Below are positions 61,832 to 64,000 of a stretch of DNA of 64,000 nucleotides, piece by piece. The position numbers and the translations under genes are program-made. The notes under the pieces were generated by a model. That model saw only the letters and a program-made list of their open reading frames with translations. It had not been told where the DNA came from and searched no databases. Source of the stretch: Eggerthella timonensis (GTDB lineage: Bacteria; Actinomycetota; Coriobacteriia; Coriobacteriales; Eggerthellaceae); assembly GCF_900184265.1 (NCBI RefSeq), contig NZ_FXXA01000002.1, positions 434,001 through 498,000 on the forward strand, in the 5' to 3' direction. Position 1 is the stretch's first letter. The number at the start of each line of letters is the position of its first letter.

Positions 61832-61869
61832 ATGTCAAAAGTAGTACAAATACGCTATACTTTTGACAT
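61832..61869 (+). promoter_or_regulatory. abiE promoter/operator
   Basis: Perfect 12-bp arms ATGTCAAAAGTA and TACTTTTGACAT separated by 14 bases, overlapping a -10 TATACT (61856-61861) and ending on the abiEi start codon. AbiEi-type antitoxins repress their own promoter by binding such repeats. The start codon is only ~7 bases after the -10 box, so the mRNA may be leaderless. Confidence 0.75.
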
Positions 61870-62395
61870 GGCGAAGATTGACGAAATATACGATGCGGTG
61901 GACGACTTCGGGCTCATCACCTCTGCCGAAGCGAGGGATCTTGGCGTGTCGAATGCGGAATTGACCCAGCTGGCTCGGAGGGGAAAGCTCCAGCGCGTTG
62001 CCCGAGGCGTCTACAGGATGCCAGTTTGGCCCTACCAGGAAGCATCCCCTTACGCCATCGCCGTGAAGTCCGCCGGTCCAGACGCGTACCTCTACGGGGA
62101 GTCGGTCGTGGCGCTTCTGGGTCTCGCCCCCATCGATCCAGGGCGCATGTGGGTCGCATCTCCCAGCAGAGTGAGAAGGCGCCTCGGCGAGGGCGTGCAG
62201 GTAATCGGGCGTCGACCGAGGGAGCAGGTCGTGCGCTACGAAGGCGTGCCATCCCAGCCCGCGGCCGATGCCGTCAAAGAGGCTGCCGGGACGATGGGAC
62301 CTTTCCGCGCCCGACAGGCGGCCGAAGAGGCCGCGCGCCTGGGGTACCTGACGCAAGGCGAGAAGGAGAGGCTCGTGGAGGAGCTTGAGGCATGA
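61868..62395 (+). CDS. abiEi: AbiEi-type antitoxin/transcriptional regulator
   Basis: 175 residues with an N-terminal winged helix (IDEIYDAVDDFGLITSAEAR, GVSNAELTQLARRGKLQRVA, RGVYRMP) and a C-terminal domain typical of AbiEi type IV antitoxins (YLYGESVVALLGLAPIDPGR). It should repress the pair and neutralise AbiEii. The start at 61868 is supported by the operator layout. It overlaps abiEii by 4 bases. Confidence 0.88.
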   Translation: MAKIDEIYDAVDDFGLITSAEARDLGVSNAELTQLARRGKLQRVARGVYRMPVWPYQEASPYAIAVKSAGPDAYLYGESVVALLGLAPIDPGRMWVASPSRVRRRLGEGVQVIGRRPREQVVRYEGVPSQPAADAVKEAAGTMGPFRARQAAEEAARLGYLTQGEKERLVEELEA

Positions 62396-63219
62396 AGAAG
62401 AAGCCGAGCAGCATGCGACATTTGGACGACGCCATCCGGAGGGCGTGCGGCGGATCGCCCGAGGAGTACGTGAGGATGCGCACCCTCGTGGCGAACGTCG
62501 TCGTCTCGCAGATGCTCCCGGACGGCGTGGTGAAAGGGGGAAGCGCCCTCAAGATGCGCTTCGGCAACGCGGCGACCAGGTTCACCACCGATCTTGACAC
62601 CGCCACGGCGACCGATCCGGGGGTTTATGCCGAGAAGCTCGCAGCGACGCTCGCGAAAGGCTGGGAGGGATTCACCGGCCGCGTCATGCCGCGCGATCCG
62701 GCGCATCCCCAAGGAGTCCCGCAGGAATACGTGATGAGGCCCTTTGACGTGAAGCTGTCGTACAACGGCAAGCCCTGGTGCACGGTGCCCTTGGAAGTCG
62801 GGTACAACGAGATCGGGGACGCCGAGGCTGCCGACTGGGTAGAGACGGAGGACGCTGCCGGCGCGCTTGTCGAGATGGGCTTTCCCGCACCCGGCAAGGT
62901 GCCGCTCATGCCGCTCGTCCACCAGGTCGCGCAGAAGATCCACGCTGTCACGGGCGGAGGCGACCGCGTCCGCGACCTGGTGGACCTCCAGCTTATCTCG
63001 GCCAACGCCGAGCTCGACCTGGCCGAAATCCGGCGGACGTGCGCGAGGCTGTTCGCCTACCGCAAGGCGCAAACGTGGCCCCCCGTCGTGGCAAAGGGCG
63101 AAGGCTGGGACGCGTTGTACGCGGCGCAAGCGGCGGACCTTCCCGTCAAGCCGGGCATCGACGAGGCGGTGGCTTGGGCGAACGATCTAATCGAGAGAAT
63201 AGAAAGCGCGGGGCGCTAG
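62392..63219 (+). CDS. abiEii: AbiEii nucleotidyltransferase toxin
   Basis: 275 residues with a DNA-polymerase-beta-like NTase motif: GGS at 49-51 (VKGGSALKMRFG) and TTDLD at 65-69 with metal ligands Asp67 and Asp69, followed by a region like KIHAVTGGGDRVRDLVDLQL. AbiEii proteins modify tRNA or other targets and cause abortive infection or growth arrest. With abiEi it is a type IV toxin-antitoxin pair carried as ICE cargo. Confidence 0.9.
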   Translation: MKKKPSSMRHLDDAIRRACGGSPEEYVRMRTLVANVVVSQMLPDGVVKGGSALKMRFGNAATRFTTDLDTATATDPGVYAEKLAATLAKGWEGFTGRVMPRDPAHPQGVPQEYVMRPFDVKLSYNGKPWCTVPLEVGYNEIGDAEAADWVETEDAAGALVEMGFPAPGKVPLMPLVHQVAQKIHAVTGGGDRVRDLVDLQLISANAELDLAEIRRTCARLFAYRKAQTWPPVVAKGEGWDALYAAQAADLPVKPGIDEAVAWANDLIERIESAGR

Positions 63220-63240
63220 CCTTTTCATTTTCAAGCGGAT

Positions 63241-63270
63241 CTTCGGAACTCTTCGGAACTCTTCGGAACA
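63241..63270. repeat. 10-bp tandem repeat, three copies
   Basis: CTTCGGAACT, CTTCGGAACT, CTTCGGAACA immediately after abiEii. Short iterons of this kind can bind replication or partition proteins, but three copies alone prove nothing. Confidence 0.8.
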
Positions 63271-63311
63271 ACGAATCGCCAGCAAGTTATCAGCGCAAAA
63301 GATGCGTTGAT

Positions 63312-64000
63312 TCAATTCGACTTGCAGTTCAGCCGCTCTAACATCCCTTCCATCGAGGTGATCATCCAATCGATATGGACTTTTTTCATCTTGGAGGCTG
63401 GGGTTATATTGCGTATGAGTTCAACGGATTTCTGAAGCCATTCCTCAGTTCCCTCGAATCGTCTTATGGAAAGCATTCTCTCTTCGAGCCCTTGAAGGAA
63501 GACCCTGAGGGCAACCAAGGAACCGACGCTGCTGGACTTCACGCAGGCGACAAACAGATCTTCAGGGAAGAGCCTGAAATCAAAGTGGTCGCTGCGCAAG
63601 CGCTCTTCCATGAACTCGGCGAGATCCGATCCGGAATCGGGCGAAGACACATCTATCGACTTTTTCATCTCGTCAGAGGCGCAAGCGTCGTATCGATCGA
63701 AGGTGTCTTTTTTCAAGGCACGCACAGCTTCGACTCCTTTGCCCCCTCCCTCGAAGAACGCGCAGCTCCATGAAAAGTCATCTGAGCTGATCAGGCGATA
63801 TGATTCCATGATATTTGACGAAAGAATCTCATCCGCAAAACGTATGGCATCGTTCCAAGTGTCCTCGTCGACAAACCCCCAAGACTCGAGCAGAGACAGC
63901 GCACATAGGCTTTTGGGGATGTTCGATACCCCCAGTTGTCTGAATTCGAGAGCTTCGAGAATGGAGCCTTTGGCTTTTTCCGCATCGTCATCGTCTATGC
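63312..64000 (-). CDS. Protein of unknown function, 5' end beyond the window
   Basis: An open frame of at least 229 codons ending at 63312. Translation continues upstream of the first internal Met (63809) without a stop (…SILEALEFRQLGVSNIPKSL, CALSLLESWGFVDEDTWNDA), so the start lies past 64000. The protein is helical and Ser/Glu-rich with lower GC content than the conjugation genes. No family recognised; placement next to abiE suggests cargo. Confidence 0.7.
   Translation of the reverse strand, partial: IDDDDAEKAKGSILEALEFRQLGVSNIPKSLCALSLLESWGFVDEDTWNDAIRFADEILSSNIMESYRLISSDDFSWSCAFFEGGGKGVEAVRALKKDTFDRYDACASDEMKKSIDVSSPDSGSDLAEFMEERLRSDHFDFRLFPEDLFVACVKSSSVGSLVALRVFLQGLEERMLSIRRFEGTEEWLQKSVELIRNITPASKMKKVHIDWMITSMEGMLERLNCKSN

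Overview
The window looks like chromosome of a gut Coriobacteriia bacterium, most likely Eggerthella or a close relative. It is high-GC. It pairs a membrane-embedded LuxR-type regulator with a Tat-exported, FAD-binding fumarate/urocanate-reductase-like protein, an arrangement typical of Eggerthellaceae, and it carries HypE and NikR. Four close matches to the ParB site parS (TGTTTCACGTGAAACA) lie between 2.1 and 8.9 kb, so the left part is probably near oriC. The taxon is inferred from gene content; no marker gene was compared.

Bases 1-15.8 kb are backbone: the 5' end of dnaK, a 2[4Fe-4S] ferredoxin, hypE, nikR, a phosphohexomutase, the LuxR/flavoprotein pair, galE, a diguanylate cyclase, a LytR-CpsA-Psr protein, a small XRE regulator, a VanZ-like protein and a HAD phosphatase. 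At 15.86 kb lies the 3' half of a tRNA-Gly(CCC) with its terminator, then an intact tRNA-Gly(CCC), a tyrosine integrase and an excisionase. I read the half tRNA as the left junction of an integrative and conjugative element (ICE) that fills the rest of the window. Its right end is not seen.

Inside the ICE, 18-28.5 kb is the conjugation machine: PcfB-like, VirD4, a VirB2-like pilin, PrgI, VirB4, an NlpC/P60 hydrolase apparently broken by a frameshift at a 40-bp palindrome, and VirB6. It is followed by a 1291-residue thioester/VaFE surface protein. An ABC transporter with its own regulator (32.9-34.9 kb) sits between two 214-bp direct repeats that each carry an XRE gene. From 35.8 to 51.5 kb nearly every gene is on the minus strand with tiny gaps or overlaps: regulators, small membrane proteins, lipoproteins, two class C sortases, a major pilin, a 1488-residue LPXTG adhesin and, first in the transcribed order, an Rrf2-type regulator.

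The most striking feature is just upstream of that cluster. A 0.3-kb segment is bounded by two copies of a near-palindromic site whose 4-bp centres are reverse complements (GTCG and CGAC). It contains one good promoter (TTGAAA-N16-TCTAAT), pointing away from the pilus genes in this copy, and it abuts a dedicated tyrosine recombinase. This is what a phase-variable promoter switch should look like, here in the OFF state, controlling a sortase-assembled pilus carried by an ICE.

The remainder holds the mobilisation genes (MobC and a relaxase with H-x-H), a Gabija-like defence pair (GajA/GajB), a YraN-like protein, a gene of unknown function, a ParB-domain protein and an AbiE toxin-antitoxin pair. 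Three of these genes (YraN-like, unknown, ParB) are each preceded by a copy of the same ~130-nt hairpin-rich element with compensating base changes, followed by a second hairpin and the ribosome binding site. That is a candidate cis-acting RNA family I do not recognise.
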